In this document: positions 52,860 to 61,187 of the stretch, in pieces
Numbering within the stretch: position 1 is the first letter of the stretch
How the letters are laid out: every line of letters starts with the position of its first letter
Assembly (NCBI RefSeq): GCF_031202265.1
Contig: NZ_CP100604.1
Coordinates: 3,082,501-3,146,500 of the forward strand
DNA: 64,000 bases
Source of the DNA: Bradyrhizobium sp. Ash2021
GTDB taxonomy: Bacteria > Pseudomonadota > Alphaproteobacteria > Rhizobiales > Xanthobacteraceae
Reading direction: 5' to 3'
The notes under the pieces: generated by a model
Seen by the model: only the letters and a program-made list of their open reading frames with translations
The model's database searches: none
Told to the model about the DNA's origin: nothing
Position numbers and translations under genes: made by a program

Positions 52860-54056
52860 TCAGTGCCCGACAATCTCCGGCACCCTTGTCGCCGGCGGCG
52901 TGTTGCGGCTGCGCTGGGTGCGGACGATGCCGTCGATGATGGTCATGCCGATGCCGGGGAGGTCACCGAGCTGGACGCTGTGCAAAATGTTCTTGCCGGG
53001 CGAATGCTGCGCCATGTCCATGATCACGAAATCGGCTGAGCGGCCGACCTCGATGATGCCGCAGTCCAGCGCCCGCATCCGCGCGGTGTTGCCGGTGGCG
53101 AGGCAGAAGGCGATTTCGGCAGGCAGATCGCCGAGCGATGACAGCAGCGAGACCATGCGCAGGATTCCGAGCGGCTGCACGCCGGAGCCGGCCGGTGCGT
53201 CGGTGCCGAGAATGACGCGGCTGAGATCGCCCATCTCGCGCGCGGTTCGCAGCGTAAACAGCGCCGAGCGCTCATTGCCGTTGTGAACCAGTTCGAGGCC
53301 GCGCTTGCAGCCTTCGCAGATACAGCGGATCTGGTCATCGGGCAGGGCGGTATGGCCGCCATTAATGTGGCCGATCACGTCGGTATCGGCCTCCAGCACC
53401 ACGTCCTTGTCGATCAGGCCGGAGCCGGGAATTGAAGGTCCGCCGGTATGGATCGTGCTCTGGATGCCGTATTTGCGCGCCCAGCCCACCATTTTCCGCG
53501 CGGTCGGTCCATCCTTCACGCCGCCGAGCCCGACCTCGCCGAGCAGTTTGACGCCGGCTGCGGCCAATTCCTTGAAGTCGTCCTCGACCATTTCGTTTTC
53601 GATCACGGGCGCGCCGGCATGGATTTTCACGCCGCCAGGGCGCAGCGTCCAGAACGAGCGCTGCGCAAAGATCGCCATCGCCTTGACGCCGACGACGTCG
53701 CGCGGACGGCCGGGCATATGAACCTCGCCGGCGGAAATCATCGTGGTGACGCCGCCATGCAGGTAGCTGTCGATCCAGCCGATCTGGTTCTGCCGCGGTG
53801 TCCAGTCGCCGGCGACGGGATGGACGTGGCTGTCGATCAGGCCGGGCGCGACGGTGGTGCCGTTGGCATTGACGGTGGTGGTGGCGTCATCGGTGTTGAC
53901 GTCCTTGAAGCGTCCGATCGCAGTGATTTTTCCATTCTCGGCGACGATCGTGTCGGCGTCGAGGATTGGCTTTTCCATGGCGCCGGAAAGCAACAGCCCG
54001 ATATTGCGGATCACCAGCTTGCTCGGGCCAGCGGTCTGGGGGGCGTCATGGGCCAT
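52860..54056 (-). CDS. ena: Enamidase (1,4,5,6-tetrahydro-6-oxonicotinate amidohydrolase)
   Basis: 398 residues from the ATG behind AAGGA. I recognise close similarity to Eubacterium barkeri enamidase, a bifunctional Fe-Zn amidohydrolase that opens tetrahydro-6-oxonicotinate to ammonia and 2-formylglutarate. The matches include IRNIGLLLSG near the N-terminus, the metal motif DSHVHPVAGDWTPRQ, LHGGVTTMISAGEVHMPGRP, KLLGEVGLGGVK, IHTGGPSIPGSG, GHINGGHTALP, LGTDAPAGSGVQPLGILRM and the terminal QRSRNTPPATRVPEI. All expected metal ligands (HxH, bridging Glu or Lys region, two His, Asp) appear present. It is divergent from a ferredoxin reductase across a double operator shared with nicA and hnr. Confidence 0.92.
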   Translation of the reverse strand: MAHDAPQTAGPSKLVIRNIGLLLSGAMEKPILDADTIVAENGKITAIGRFKDVNTDDATTTVNANGTTVAPGLIDSHVHPVAGDWTPRQNQIGWIDSYLHGGVTTMISAGEVHMPGRPRDVVGVKAMAIFAQRSFWTLRPGGVKIHAGAPVIENEMVEDDFKELAAAGVKLLGEVGLGGVKDGPTARKMVGWARKYGIQSTIHTGGPSIPGSGLIDKDVVLEADTDVIGHINGGHTALPDDQIRCICEGCKRGLELVHNGNERSALFTLRTAREMGDLSRVILGTDAPAGSGVQPLGILRMVSLLSSLGDLPAEIAFCLATGNTARMRALDCGIIEVGRSADFVIMDMAQHSPGKNILHSVQLGDLPGIGMTIIDGIVRTQRSRNTPPATRVPEIVGH

Positions 54057-54115
54057 CACTTTATCCTTCTTGTTCAATGCCTTCGCAGGGCGCTGGCAGC
54101 CATCTTGCGCGCGGC

Positions 54116-54144
54116 TTGACACCGGGATCAAGCCGGATTATTCA
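54116..54144 (+). promoter_or_regulatory. Predicted promoter of the ferredoxin-NADP reductase gene
   Basis: TTGACA (54116-54121), 17 bp and TATTCA (54139-54144) form a sigma70-like promoter upstream of the reductase gene. The double palindrome begins inside its -10 box, so repressor binding would block transcription. The same TTGACA box and operator placement occur at the hnr promoter (40960). Confidence 0.45.
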
Positions 54145-54175
54145 TTCGTATACAAACGAATGTATACGAATGAAT
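54140..54175. promoter_or_regulatory. Double operator of the nicotinate regulon
   Basis: Two 14-bp arms, ATTCATTCGTATAC (54140-54153) and GTATACGAATGAAT (54162-54175), are perfect inverted repeats around an 8-bp spacer. Each arm contains a GTATAC core, 14 bp apart centre to centre, with TTC/RAA-type flanks like the sites at 40836 and 40990. It lies between the divergent enamidase and ferredoxin reductase genes. Confidence 0.7.
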
Positions 54176-54215
54176 TGAGCGTCGCAATCGGCCTTCGCAG
54201 CGTGGGATCGGCAGC

Positions 54216-54989
54216 ATGAGCAATTTCAACCAGGAAAGCGTTTTGAGCGTCCATCACTGGACCGACACGCTGTTCAGTTTCACCACCACCCGCGATCCCT
54301 CGTTCCGGTTCCGGAACGGTGAATTCACCATGATCGGGCTGAAGGTCGGCGAGAAGCCGCTGCTGCGCGCCTACAGCGTCGCCAGCGCCAATTACGAGGA
54401 CACCCTCGAATTCTTCTCGATCAAGGTGCCGGACGGGCCGCTGACCTCGCGCCTCCAGCATTTAAAGCAAGGCGACGAGATCATCGTCAGTCGCAAGGCC
54501 ACCGGCACGCTGGTGATCGACAATCTCGAGGACGGCCGCAATCTCTATCTGATCGGCACCGGCACGGGCTTGGCCCCGTTTCTCAGCGTGATCAAGGATC
54601 CCGAGACCTATGAGCGTTTCGAGAAGGTGGTGCTGCTGCACGGCTGCCGCCGCGTCAAAGAGCTCGCCTATGGCGAGATGATCACCGAAAAGCTGCCGAA
54701 TGACGAATTGATCGGCGACCTCGTGCGCAACCAGCTGATCTATTATCCGACCGTAACGCGCGACCCGTTCCGCAACCGTGGCCGCATCACCGACCTGATC
54801 AACTCCGGCAAGCTGTTCGGCGATATCGGGCTGGCGTCGCTCGAACCCGAACATGACCGCGTCATGATCTGCGGCAGCCCGGCGTTGGTGCACGACACCC
54901 GCGCGCTGCTGACCGGTAAGGGCTTTGTCGAAGGCAACCACGGCGAAGCCGCGCAGTTCGTGGTCGAAAAGGCGTTCGCGGAGCGCTGA
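54216..54989 (+). CDS. fpr: Ferredoxin--NADP+ reductase
   Basis: A 257-residue reductase of the bacterial Fpr (FpnR) type. The FAD-binding motif is RAYSVASANYEDTLEF (RxYS, about 49-64), the NAD(P) loop is GTGTGLAPFLSV (about 112-123), and MICGSPALVHDTRALL comes near 215. It interconverts NADPH and reduced ferredoxin or flavodoxin. Shared control with enamidase through the double operator suggests it supplies low-potential electrons, via a ferredoxin not encoded here, to hydroxynicotinate reductase. It might also serve the CYP153-like P450, though no operator supports that. Confidence 0.92.
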   Translation: MSNFNQESVLSVHHWTDTLFSFTTTRDPSFRFRNGEFTMIGLKVGEKPLLRAYSVASANYEDTLEFFSIKVPDGPLTSRLQHLKQGDEIIVSRKATGTLVIDNLEDGRNLYLIGTGTGLAPFLSVIKDPETYERFEKVVLLHGCRRVKELAYGEMITEKLPNDELIGDLVRNQLIYYPTVTRDPFRNRGRITDLINSGKLFGDIGLASLEPEHDRVMICGSPALVHDTRALLTGKGFVEGNHGEAAQFVVEKAFAER

Positions 54990-54991
54990 CG

Positions 54992-55172
54992 CGACCTCAT
55001 CACGAGGAGCCGCGCAAGCGGCGTCACGAGGGATCGGCCACGAACCTCATGGTTCTCCCGGCGATGAGAAGCATCGTCCGGAGACGCGCGAAGACGCGCT
55101 CCTCACCATGAGGGTCTAAGACCTCATCCTGAGGAGCCACGCGCAGCGTGGCGTCTCGAAGGATGAAGCCAC
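54992..55172. repeat. Family D intergenic hairpin repeat
   Basis: Contains ACCTCATCACGAGGAGC-CGCGCAAGCGGCGTC and, about 120 bp later, ACCTCATCCTGAGGAGC-CACGCGCAGCGTGGCGTC. Each holds a small hairpin, and CTCACCATGAGG/CCTCATGGTT segments lie between them. I recall this element as common in Bradyrhizobium. It separates the convergent fpr and cytochrome genes. Confidence 0.72.
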
Positions 55173-55178
55173 GCGCAA

Positions 55179-55796
55179 TTATTTCGCCGGACACGCCGCG
55201 CCGGTTTTCACCCAGGCTTCCACCAGTGCGCCGGCCTCCTGTTGCGTGCCGGGCGCCGGCGAGCGGCCGAAGCCGGGATGCCAGGCCCAGCCGACCAGCG
55301 TGTCGGCACCGATGTGATGAATGAGGTCTTCGACCTTGCGGCCGCCGTTGCGGGCGGGATCCGTGATCTGGGCGCAAATCTCGGCGATCGTTTTGCCTTC
55401 CCACGCCATCTCGCGCGGCGCCAGATGCCATTCCGGATGGCCCGGCATGCGGCCCGGATCGAAATTGGCGTTGCCGTGACAGATCGAGCACCGCATCGTC
55501 TCGGTGCCATGTCCGTCGGGACCGCGCGTGACCGGTGGCTGGTGCAGCCGGCTCGCATCGGTCTGGTGCGGATGTTCGCCGGCGGGATGGCAATTCGTGC
55601 AGCGCGGATGCGTCAGCACCTTGCCGAGTTCGGTGAACATCGCCGCCGACCGCGCCGCGGTGCCGGCGATCCCGGCAAAACTTTCGGGCGAAGCCAGCGT
55701 GTTCGAAACGGGTTGCGAAGCCGCGTAACCGGTCAACATGCTCAAACCGATCGCTGCGACCGAAACCAAAATCTGAAACCGGGTTTCTGATTTCAT
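55179..55796 (-). CDS. Exported diheme c-type cytochrome associated with IorAB-type oxidoreductase
   Basis: A 205-residue protein with a Sec signal or anchor helix (FQILVSVAAIGLSMLTGYA) and two heme-binding motifs, CTNCH near 67 and CSICH near 102. It lies 2 nt downstream of the 2Fe-2S subunit gene on the same strand, so it probably accepts electrons from the exported molybdenum hydroxylase IorAB. Comparable small cytochromes accompany Mo-hydroxylases that use periplasmic acceptors instead of NAD. No specific family name is certain. Confidence 0.85.
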   Translation of the reverse strand: MKSETRFQILVSVAAIGLSMLTGYAASQPVSNTLASPESFAGIAGTAARSAAMFTELGKVLTHPRCTNCHPAGEHPHQTDASRLHQPPVTRGPDGHGTETMRCSICHGNANFDPGRMPGHPEWHLAPREMAWEGKTIAEICAQITDPARNGGRKVEDLIHHIGADTLVGWAWHPGFGRSPAPGTQQEAGALVEAWVKTGAACPAK

Positions 55797-55798
55797 GG

Positions 55799-56314
55799 TC
55801 AGGCCAGATAACGTTTGGGATCGGCGAGAACTACGTCACGCACCGCCTCGTGGTATTTGACGTAACCGGTGCAGCGGCAGATATGCCCGTCGAGCGCCTC
55901 GGCGATGGTCTTCTCGAGCTCATCCCGCGCCACCGGCTTTCGCGCCAGCCGCTCCAGCAACACCTGGGCTTCGTTGAGGAAGCCGGCAGTGCAGTAGCCG
56001 CACTGGAACGCGAAGTGTTCGATGAAAGCCTTCTGGAGCGCGGTCAGTTCGCCGTTTTTGGCGTGGCCCTCGACCGTCCGGATCGCCTTGCCGTCAAAAC
56101 TTATCGCCGACACGACACAGGTCGGACTGGTGTAGCTGGTGCCGTCCGGATTATCGATGATGACGGCGCAGCTCAGGCATTGCGCTGCGCCGCAGCCGAA
56201 TTTGGTGCCGGTCATCCCGAGATGCTCGCGCAGAAAATCGTTCATGGTCAGATCGTCGCGCACCTCGGTCGGTGCGAGCGCGCGGCCGTTGATGGTGATG
56301 GCAAGCCTCGTCAC
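55799..56314 (-). CDS. 2Fe-2S subunit of molybdenum hydroxylase (IorA-like)
   Basis: 171 residues from a GTG start that overlaps the large-subunit stop as GTGA, with GGGAG 8 nt upstream. It carries the two-cluster pattern CGAAQCLSC (plant-type ferredoxin) and CGYC...CRC (FQCGYCTAGF; HICRCTGY). It resembles isoquinoline 1-oxidoreductase alpha subunit or aldehyde dehydrogenase small subunits. Without its own signal it would need to be co-exported with the Tat-signal-bearing large subunit. Confidence 0.9.
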   Translation of the reverse strand: MTRLAITINGRALAPTEVRDDLTMNDFLREHLGMTGTKFGCGAAQCLSCAVIIDNPDGTSYTSPTCVVSAISFDGKAIRTVEGHAKNGELTALQKAFIEHFAFQCGYCTAGFLNEAQVLLERLARKPVARDELEKTIAEALDGHICRCTGYVKYHEAVRDVVLADPKRYLA

Positions 56315-59088
56315 GCGATCGCTCCCTTGAGCATGGCTTGGGTGACTGGCAGCGACTGGAAGCGGTGGCCGGTGGCATCGAAGATGGCGTTCAGGATCGC
56401 CGGCACCACCGGGACCATCACGACTTCCGCCATGCCCTTTGGCGGCTCGTCCGGCGTCAGCGGCGGCAGCATCTCGATCTCGAGGTCGTGTAGCGGCAGA
56501 TCCGATCCCCGCGCCACCAGATATTGTCCGAGGTTCCATTGGCCATTGCCGGGGCCGCCATCGTAGGGCGGCAAATTTTCCAGCAACGCATAGCCGACGC
56601 CCATCGCGAAACCGCCTTGCGACTGACCGCGCACGATTTCCGGCACCAGCGGCTGCCCGCATTCGAGCACGCTGTAAGCCTTGGCGATGCGCAGCGCGCC
56701 GGTTGTGCGATTGATCTCGACGCGGACGAGCGTGCCGCACATCGAGGTATAGACGTTGCCCCTCTGGTTGTTATGGGTCGGCGGAAACAGGACATTGACG
56801 CGATCCAGAGGCGCGAATTTTCCGCCACCCTTGCGCACGGCAAGCGCATCGATCTCCGCCCGGTATTGCTCGCCGCCAAACTGGAAGCGGGCGCGCGACC
56901 AGCCCCAGCGAGAGAAGCTGTGCGCGATCGCGCCCGTCACCAAATTTCGTGCATGTGCGGTTGCAGCCAGCACCGGCAATTCCAGCGGCGTCAGGCCGGG
57001 CAGGCTGAGCTGCCCGTCCTTCCAGCGTGCTTTCGCGAAATCTTTTGTCCGGGGATCGGCAGACGGGATGCGCCAGAGCTCGAGCGCCGCCGGCCACAGG
57101 CCGTAGCGGAAAATCACGCGCGCGGCCTCGGCGGCCGCGTGCGTACCCACATGCGCGCCGATCGAGGCGCTGGTCGCCGAGCTGATCGCGGGCACCCAGC
57201 GCGGATTTTTCTCCGCCGCGTCCTGCGTCTTCTGGTCCATCGTGTAGGGATCGCCGGATGTGACGAGCCCCAGCGCATCGTAGGTATCGACCCGCGCCAC
57301 CGATACCTGATCGGCCACGCCGCCGAGGTGGATGGCGACACGGTTGGCCAATGCGGTTCCGATGCCGTTGCCCATCTCGACATGATCGCCATCGATCGAA
57401 ATTTCGCCGTCCGCGCCGATCTCCACACGCCCGAGCGAAGCGTCGCCGCCGGTCCCGTAATCCTTGGTGACGCAGGCGACACCGGTGCCGACGAGGATTC
57501 CGCCGGACTGCAGGCGCGCCTTTTCCTCCGCTCGCTGCCGCCAGATCGGATGCATTTCGAGCTTGTCCAGAATCTCGGGCGTGCGAACCGAGACGGTGTA
57601 CAGATTTCCCATCATGGTTCTGTCGTTCGACTTGAGCGCATTGCGCCGCCGGAACTCGATCGGATTGAGCGGCAAGGCGGATGCCGCCTCATCGATCAAT
57701 ACTTCGAGCGCCGTCAAGGTCTGCAGCGTTCCGTAGCCGCGCATCGATCCCGCGGTGACGCCGCGGGTATGAACCGCCACCGTGGTGACGTCGACCTTGG
57801 GGATGTCATAGATGCCGATCGCTGCGGTCGCGCCGACCACCGCGACGTTGGCCGAAAAATTCGCCATGCCGCCGCCATCCAGCACATGGTCGGCGGCGAA
57901 CGCCCTGATCTTGCCGGTCGCGCGGTCGATCCCGATCTGCGAGCGCATCTTGAACGGATGACGTTTGATGCCGCCCTGAAACTGCTGATAGCGGTCATGC
58001 GCGAGCCGGACCGGATTGCCTGGAAAGAACATCGCGGCGAGCGCGACGTAGAGCACGAAGGACGTGTGATCGCGCCCGCCGAAACCGCCGCCGAGATAGG
58101 TGAACTGCGTATTGATGCGCGCGGGCTTGAACGGCGCGCGGGCCTTCCCGAGCAGGAACGCAATCGACTCGGTGGCCTCGTAAGGTCCCTGAACGCCGAG
58201 CACGAGCTCGAGTCTTTCGTCTTTCCTGTCGTACCAGCCGAGCCCGGCTTCCGGCTCCAGGAACATCGGGTCGACGGACTGGGTCTCAAAGGTGCGGTCG
58301 AGCACCAGCAAAGCCGGATTTTTCGGATCGAGTTCGGCGCGGATCTGCTCGCCGTGGACCGCGGCTTTGCCATAGGGCGCCGCAGTCTCCTTCGCGTAGG
58401 ATGACCAGACCGGAAGTGCGGTGTTCTGGATGCGCCCCGGTGTCACCCAGCCGGCCTGGATCGGGGAGTAGACGTCGGGAGACTCGGGCGTCGGCCCGGC
58501 CACACGCGTGAAACGGAAGGCGCCATAACTGGGAAGATCGACGGGGCCGGTTTCTTCGCCGAATTTCACGAATGTGCCATCGCGCAGCGCCAGCCGCGCG
58601 CGGTCGAACGCGTCGAACTGCTCGAAGATCAGCAACGCCACCGGCTGGCCCATATACAGCGGCGTCTTGCCGATCGGACAAAATAGATCACTGGCATAGA
58701 ATTCGGGAACGCGGGTGCCGATTTTCGCAAGGTCTTCCGCTGTCACCACCACCGACGGCTTTGATGCGCCGCTAAGGCGCGCGAGATCCATGCCGAGGTA
58801 GACATGCGTGGCATCGGGCGCGCGGACCAGGATCGCGTGCGATGTGGCAGCCGGCCATCCCGGCAGATCGGCGGCGCGAAAATCGGAGGCGTAAAGTTTT
58901 GCGCCCGTGACCTTGGCGACGCCGTCGATCCGCCCGGCGCCATTGGCCGCGGGATTCCATCCCCCGCGTCCCGGCAGCGTCGCGCGCGCCGGAAAGCCGG
59001 TCGGCTCCATCGCCTCCAACCGCGACAGGCTGAGCGCAATGCCGCTCGCCGTCACCCACTTCACGAACTCACGTCGCGAAGGCCGCAT
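56311..59088 (-). CDS. Tat-exported molybdopterin subunit of molybdenum hydroxylase (IorB-like)
   Basis: 925 residues from the ATG behind GAGAGGT. The N-terminus MRPSRREFVKWVTASGIAL is a twin-arginine signal, so the mature enzyme should be periplasmic. The remainder is a xanthine-dehydrogenase-family molybdopterin chain with DGVAKVTGAKLYASDFRAAD, a GGGFGGRD Mo-cofactor motif near 390 and RGYGTLQTLTALEVLIDEAA near 500. GMAEVVMVPVVPAILNAIFD near the C-terminus takes the place of GxGE. Similar to isoquinoline 1-oxidoreductase beta subunit; the true substrate (N-heterocycle or aldehyde) is unknown. Electrons should pass via IorA to the cytochrome at 55179. Confidence 0.9.
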   Translation of the reverse strand: MRPSRREFVKWVTASGIALSLSRLEAMEPTGFPARATLPGRGGWNPAANGAGRIDGVAKVTGAKLYASDFRAADLPGWPAATSHAILVRAPDATHVYLGMDLARLSGASKPSVVVTAEDLAKIGTRVPEFYASDLFCPIGKTPLYMGQPVALLIFEQFDAFDRARLALRDGTFVKFGEETGPVDLPSYGAFRFTRVAGPTPESPDVYSPIQAGWVTPGRIQNTALPVWSSYAKETAAPYGKAAVHGEQIRAELDPKNPALLVLDRTFETQSVDPMFLEPEAGLGWYDRKDERLELVLGVQGPYEATESIAFLLGKARAPFKPARINTQFTYLGGGFGGRDHTSFVLYVALAAMFFPGNPVRLAHDRYQQFQGGIKRHPFKMRSQIGIDRATGKIRAFAADHVLDGGGMANFSANVAVVGATAAIGIYDIPKVDVTTVAVHTRGVTAGSMRGYGTLQTLTALEVLIDEAASALPLNPIEFRRRNALKSNDRTMMGNLYTVSVRTPEILDKLEMHPIWRQRAEEKARLQSGGILVGTGVACVTKDYGTGGDASLGRVEIGADGEISIDGDHVEMGNGIGTALANRVAIHLGGVADQVSVARVDTYDALGLVTSGDPYTMDQKTQDAAEKNPRWVPAISSATSASIGAHVGTHAAAEAARVIFRYGLWPAALELWRIPSADPRTKDFAKARWKDGQLSLPGLTPLELPVLAATAHARNLVTGAIAHSFSRWGWSRARFQFGGEQYRAEIDALAVRKGGGKFAPLDRVNVLFPPTHNNQRGNVYTSMCGTLVRVEINRTTGALRIAKAYSVLECGQPLVPEIVRGQSQGGFAMGVGYALLENLPPYDGGPGNGQWNLGQYLVARGSDLPLHDLEIEMLPPLTPDEPPKGMAEVVMVPVVPAILNAIFDATGHRFQSLPVTQAMLKGAIA

Positions 59089-59171
59089 AGCGCTACCTCT
59101 CGGTCCACGCCGTGACGGGCGTGCGGACATGAAAGCCGTCGATGCACGAATCACTCGTGCATCCAGCGAGA

Positions 59172-60260
59172 CTATCGCAAGTCGGCGATCGATGCGGGGC
59201 CGGGGCCCGGCGTGATCAATGTCGGCCACTGCTTCGAGCCGAACGGCACCACCGGTGGCAGGAACGTGGTCATGCCGCGCTTTCCGGTCTCGGCTGCGAT
59301 CGCGACCCGCGCATCGCCGCCCATCAGCTCATAATCCATCAGATGATAATTGCCAAAGAACAGCGAACCGACCGAGCGATCCGCGATGATCCGCGTCAGC
59401 GATTCCAGCATGTCCGCCGGCGTCGTCGTAAAGGAGACGGTTTCGATCAGGAGCAGGCGGTCATTGATTGCCTCCGGACCGAAGAACTGCGCGAGCACGC
59501 TGAACAGCACGTTGTTCTGCCGCGCCACATAGATCGTATTGCTGGCGCCATAGGCCTTGTCCCAGTCGGCGCCAAGTTGCGCCTTCCAGTCGGTCAAGAC
59601 ATTCATCCAGTGTCCGACCTGGGTCTGCGCCGCCCAAGAGACGTTTTTCGCCAGGAACGGTGCCTGCTTCTTGCCGAAGGCCTCGAGCGTCGCAAAGGGG
59701 ATCACGCCCTTGGCAACGCACTCATCCATGAAGGCGATGTTGTTCTGCAGGATGGTGCGGTTGTTGTCGCGCCAGCCGGGCTCCATCGGCGTGAGGTCCA
59801 GCCCGTCGAGCGCCGACTGCATCCGGCTGCGGTAAGCCAGCATCGCGCCGCGCCAGGATTTGTCGTCCGCGTTGTCGACGTAGGGGCCGACAACCTCGGC
59901 CAGCGCCATCGTGCTGTGACCGACCGATTTGAGCAATTGATAGACGATCGGCACCTGCGGCGCTTCCGTCGGCGCCATTCCCGGGCGGTAAAGGATCATT
60001 CTGCCGCCGGCGCCGGAAAACAGCGCCAGGATCACCGGATGCTTGTTCAGGACATTCTGCTGGAAGATTTTTGCGGCGTCGCCGTACAGGTCGAACATAC
60101 CGGTGTTGAGCGCCAGCATGTCCTTGGTCGCGATATCGGCTGACGTCGACGCGGTCTTGCCTGCGATCGGCGCCATGTAGGATGGAAGGGTCTGGGCGTT
60201 GGCGACCGCACCGCAGCCGAACAGCAAAATCGCAATCGCCAGGGACGGGCAGCGCTTCAT
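59172..60260 (-). CDS. Exported protein of unknown function in the sox/ior cluster
   Basis: 362 residues from the ATG at 60260 with a clear Sec signal peptide (MKRCPSLAIAILLFGCGAVA, cleavage near NAQ); a Cys at the end of the core also permits a lipoprotein reading. I do not recognise the mature domain. It is rich in helices and aromatic residues (GGRMILYRPGMAPTEAPQVP; NIAFMDECVAKGVIPFATLE; SLFFGNYHLMDYELMGG) and lacks CxxCH or obvious metal motifs. It lies between soxA and the IorB-like gene on the same strand with gaps of about 150 and 84 bp. A periplasmic role linked to either system is possible. Confidence 0.78.
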   Translation of the reverse strand: MKRCPSLAIAILLFGCGAVANAQTLPSYMAPIAGKTASTSADIATKDMLALNTGMFDLYGDAAKIFQQNVLNKHPVILALFSGAGGRMILYRPGMAPTEAPQVPIVYQLLKSVGHSTMALAEVVGPYVDNADDKSWRGAMLAYRSRMQSALDGLDLTPMEPGWRDNNRTILQNNIAFMDECVAKGVIPFATLEAFGKKQAPFLAKNVSWAAQTQVGHWMNVLTDWKAQLGADWDKAYGASNTIYVARQNNVLFSVLAQFFGPEAINDRLLLIETVSFTTTPADMLESLTRIIADRSVGSLFFGNYHLMDYELMGGDARVAIAAETGKRGMTTFLPPVVPFGSKQWPTLITPGPGPASIADLR

Positions 60261-60410
60261 GTCCACACTCGCCGCGAGGGTAAGCCGTGATTATGGTTGA
60301 TTCGTACCTTGAGTGCAGTATTCGGTGATTGATGTTTTGCGCAAGCGATATGTGCCGCGATTGGCCGCGCTGGTTGCGATATCGTTGATGCCATCAGTAA
60401 AATGGCGCGC

Positions 60411-61187
60411 TTACGGCCGCACCGCTGGCGCCTCGACCGTCATGCCGCGCGCGCGCGACATCAGATAGAGCTCGAGCTCGACCAGTTCCGGTGCGCCGTA
60501 GTCGTAGGCCTGGGCGCGGATGCCCGTGATGCAGGCGCGCAGGCGCCGTTGCAGCGATCCCAGCGACTGCCACTCCAGGCGGTAGAGCGGATAGCCGGTC
60601 GGATGGGCCTGCGTGATCGCCGACCCCGCCAGCCGCTTGTCCCAATTATCGTCGTGGCAATTGGTGCAACCGAGATTGAGCTGCCCCTGCCGCTGCTTGA
60701 ACAACTCGCGTCCTTTGGCGATGAACAGTTCGAGTTGCGGGTCGGCGCCGGTCTCGATCGGAATGCCATGCGACTGCTGCGCGACGAAGGCGGTCAACGC
60801 CAGCAGATCGCGGCTCTCGTAAGGAAGCGGCGACGCCTGCTGATGGTTGACGCGGCACAGATTGATGCGCTGCTCCAGATCGACGGGGCGGCCGAGCGCT
60901 TTGTCGAACGCGGGATAGCGGGCAGCTATGCCCTTCATGGTCGCGCGGGCCTCGCCGTGGCAATCGGCACAAGCCTTGTCGGCGGTGCCTACCTTGCGCT
61001 TCCACAGCGCTTCGCCGTCGAGCACCCAGAGCATGCCGGGATTGGCGGTGTCGTCGTCCTGCATCGCCTGGGTGTCCGGCGTCATGAAGCTGTAGCCGGA
61101 GCGGCGCTGGTCTTGCGGGATATCCGTGGCGCGAACGGCGCCGGCCGTCAGCAGGGCAGCAAGGGCTATGATCCCGGCAAATCTCAT
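60411..61187 (-). CDS. soxA: Sulfur-oxidation c-type cytochrome SoxA
   Basis: 258 residues from the ATG that overlaps soxZ as ATGA; a Sec signal peptide precedes RATDIPQDQ. Two CxxCH motifs (CADCH near 92, CTNCH near 194) give a diheme SoxA. The conserved Cys in RLRACITGIRA is the candidate thiolate or persulfide ligand of the active-site heme. SoxAX joins a sulfur compound to the SoxY cysteine in the periplasm. It is the last gene of a soxX-Y-Z-A order behind fccB. Confidence 0.9.
   Translation of the reverse strand: MRFAGIIALAALLTAGAVRATDIPQDQRRSGYSFMTPDTQAMQDDDTANPGMLWVLDGEALWKRKVGTADKACADCHGEARATMKGIAARYPAFDKALGRPVDLEQRINLCRVNHQQASPLPYESRDLLALTAFVAQQSHGIPIETGADPQLELFIAKGRELFKQRQGQLNLGCTNCHDDNWDKRLAGSAITQAHPTGYPLYRLEWQSLGSLQRRLRACITGIRAQAYDYGAPELVELELYLMSRARGMTVEAPAVRP

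Noticed and set aside
56524..58404. 626-codon open frame on the plus strand
   Set aside because: Antisense to the IorB-like gene, whose Tat signal and Mo-cofactor motifs are clear.
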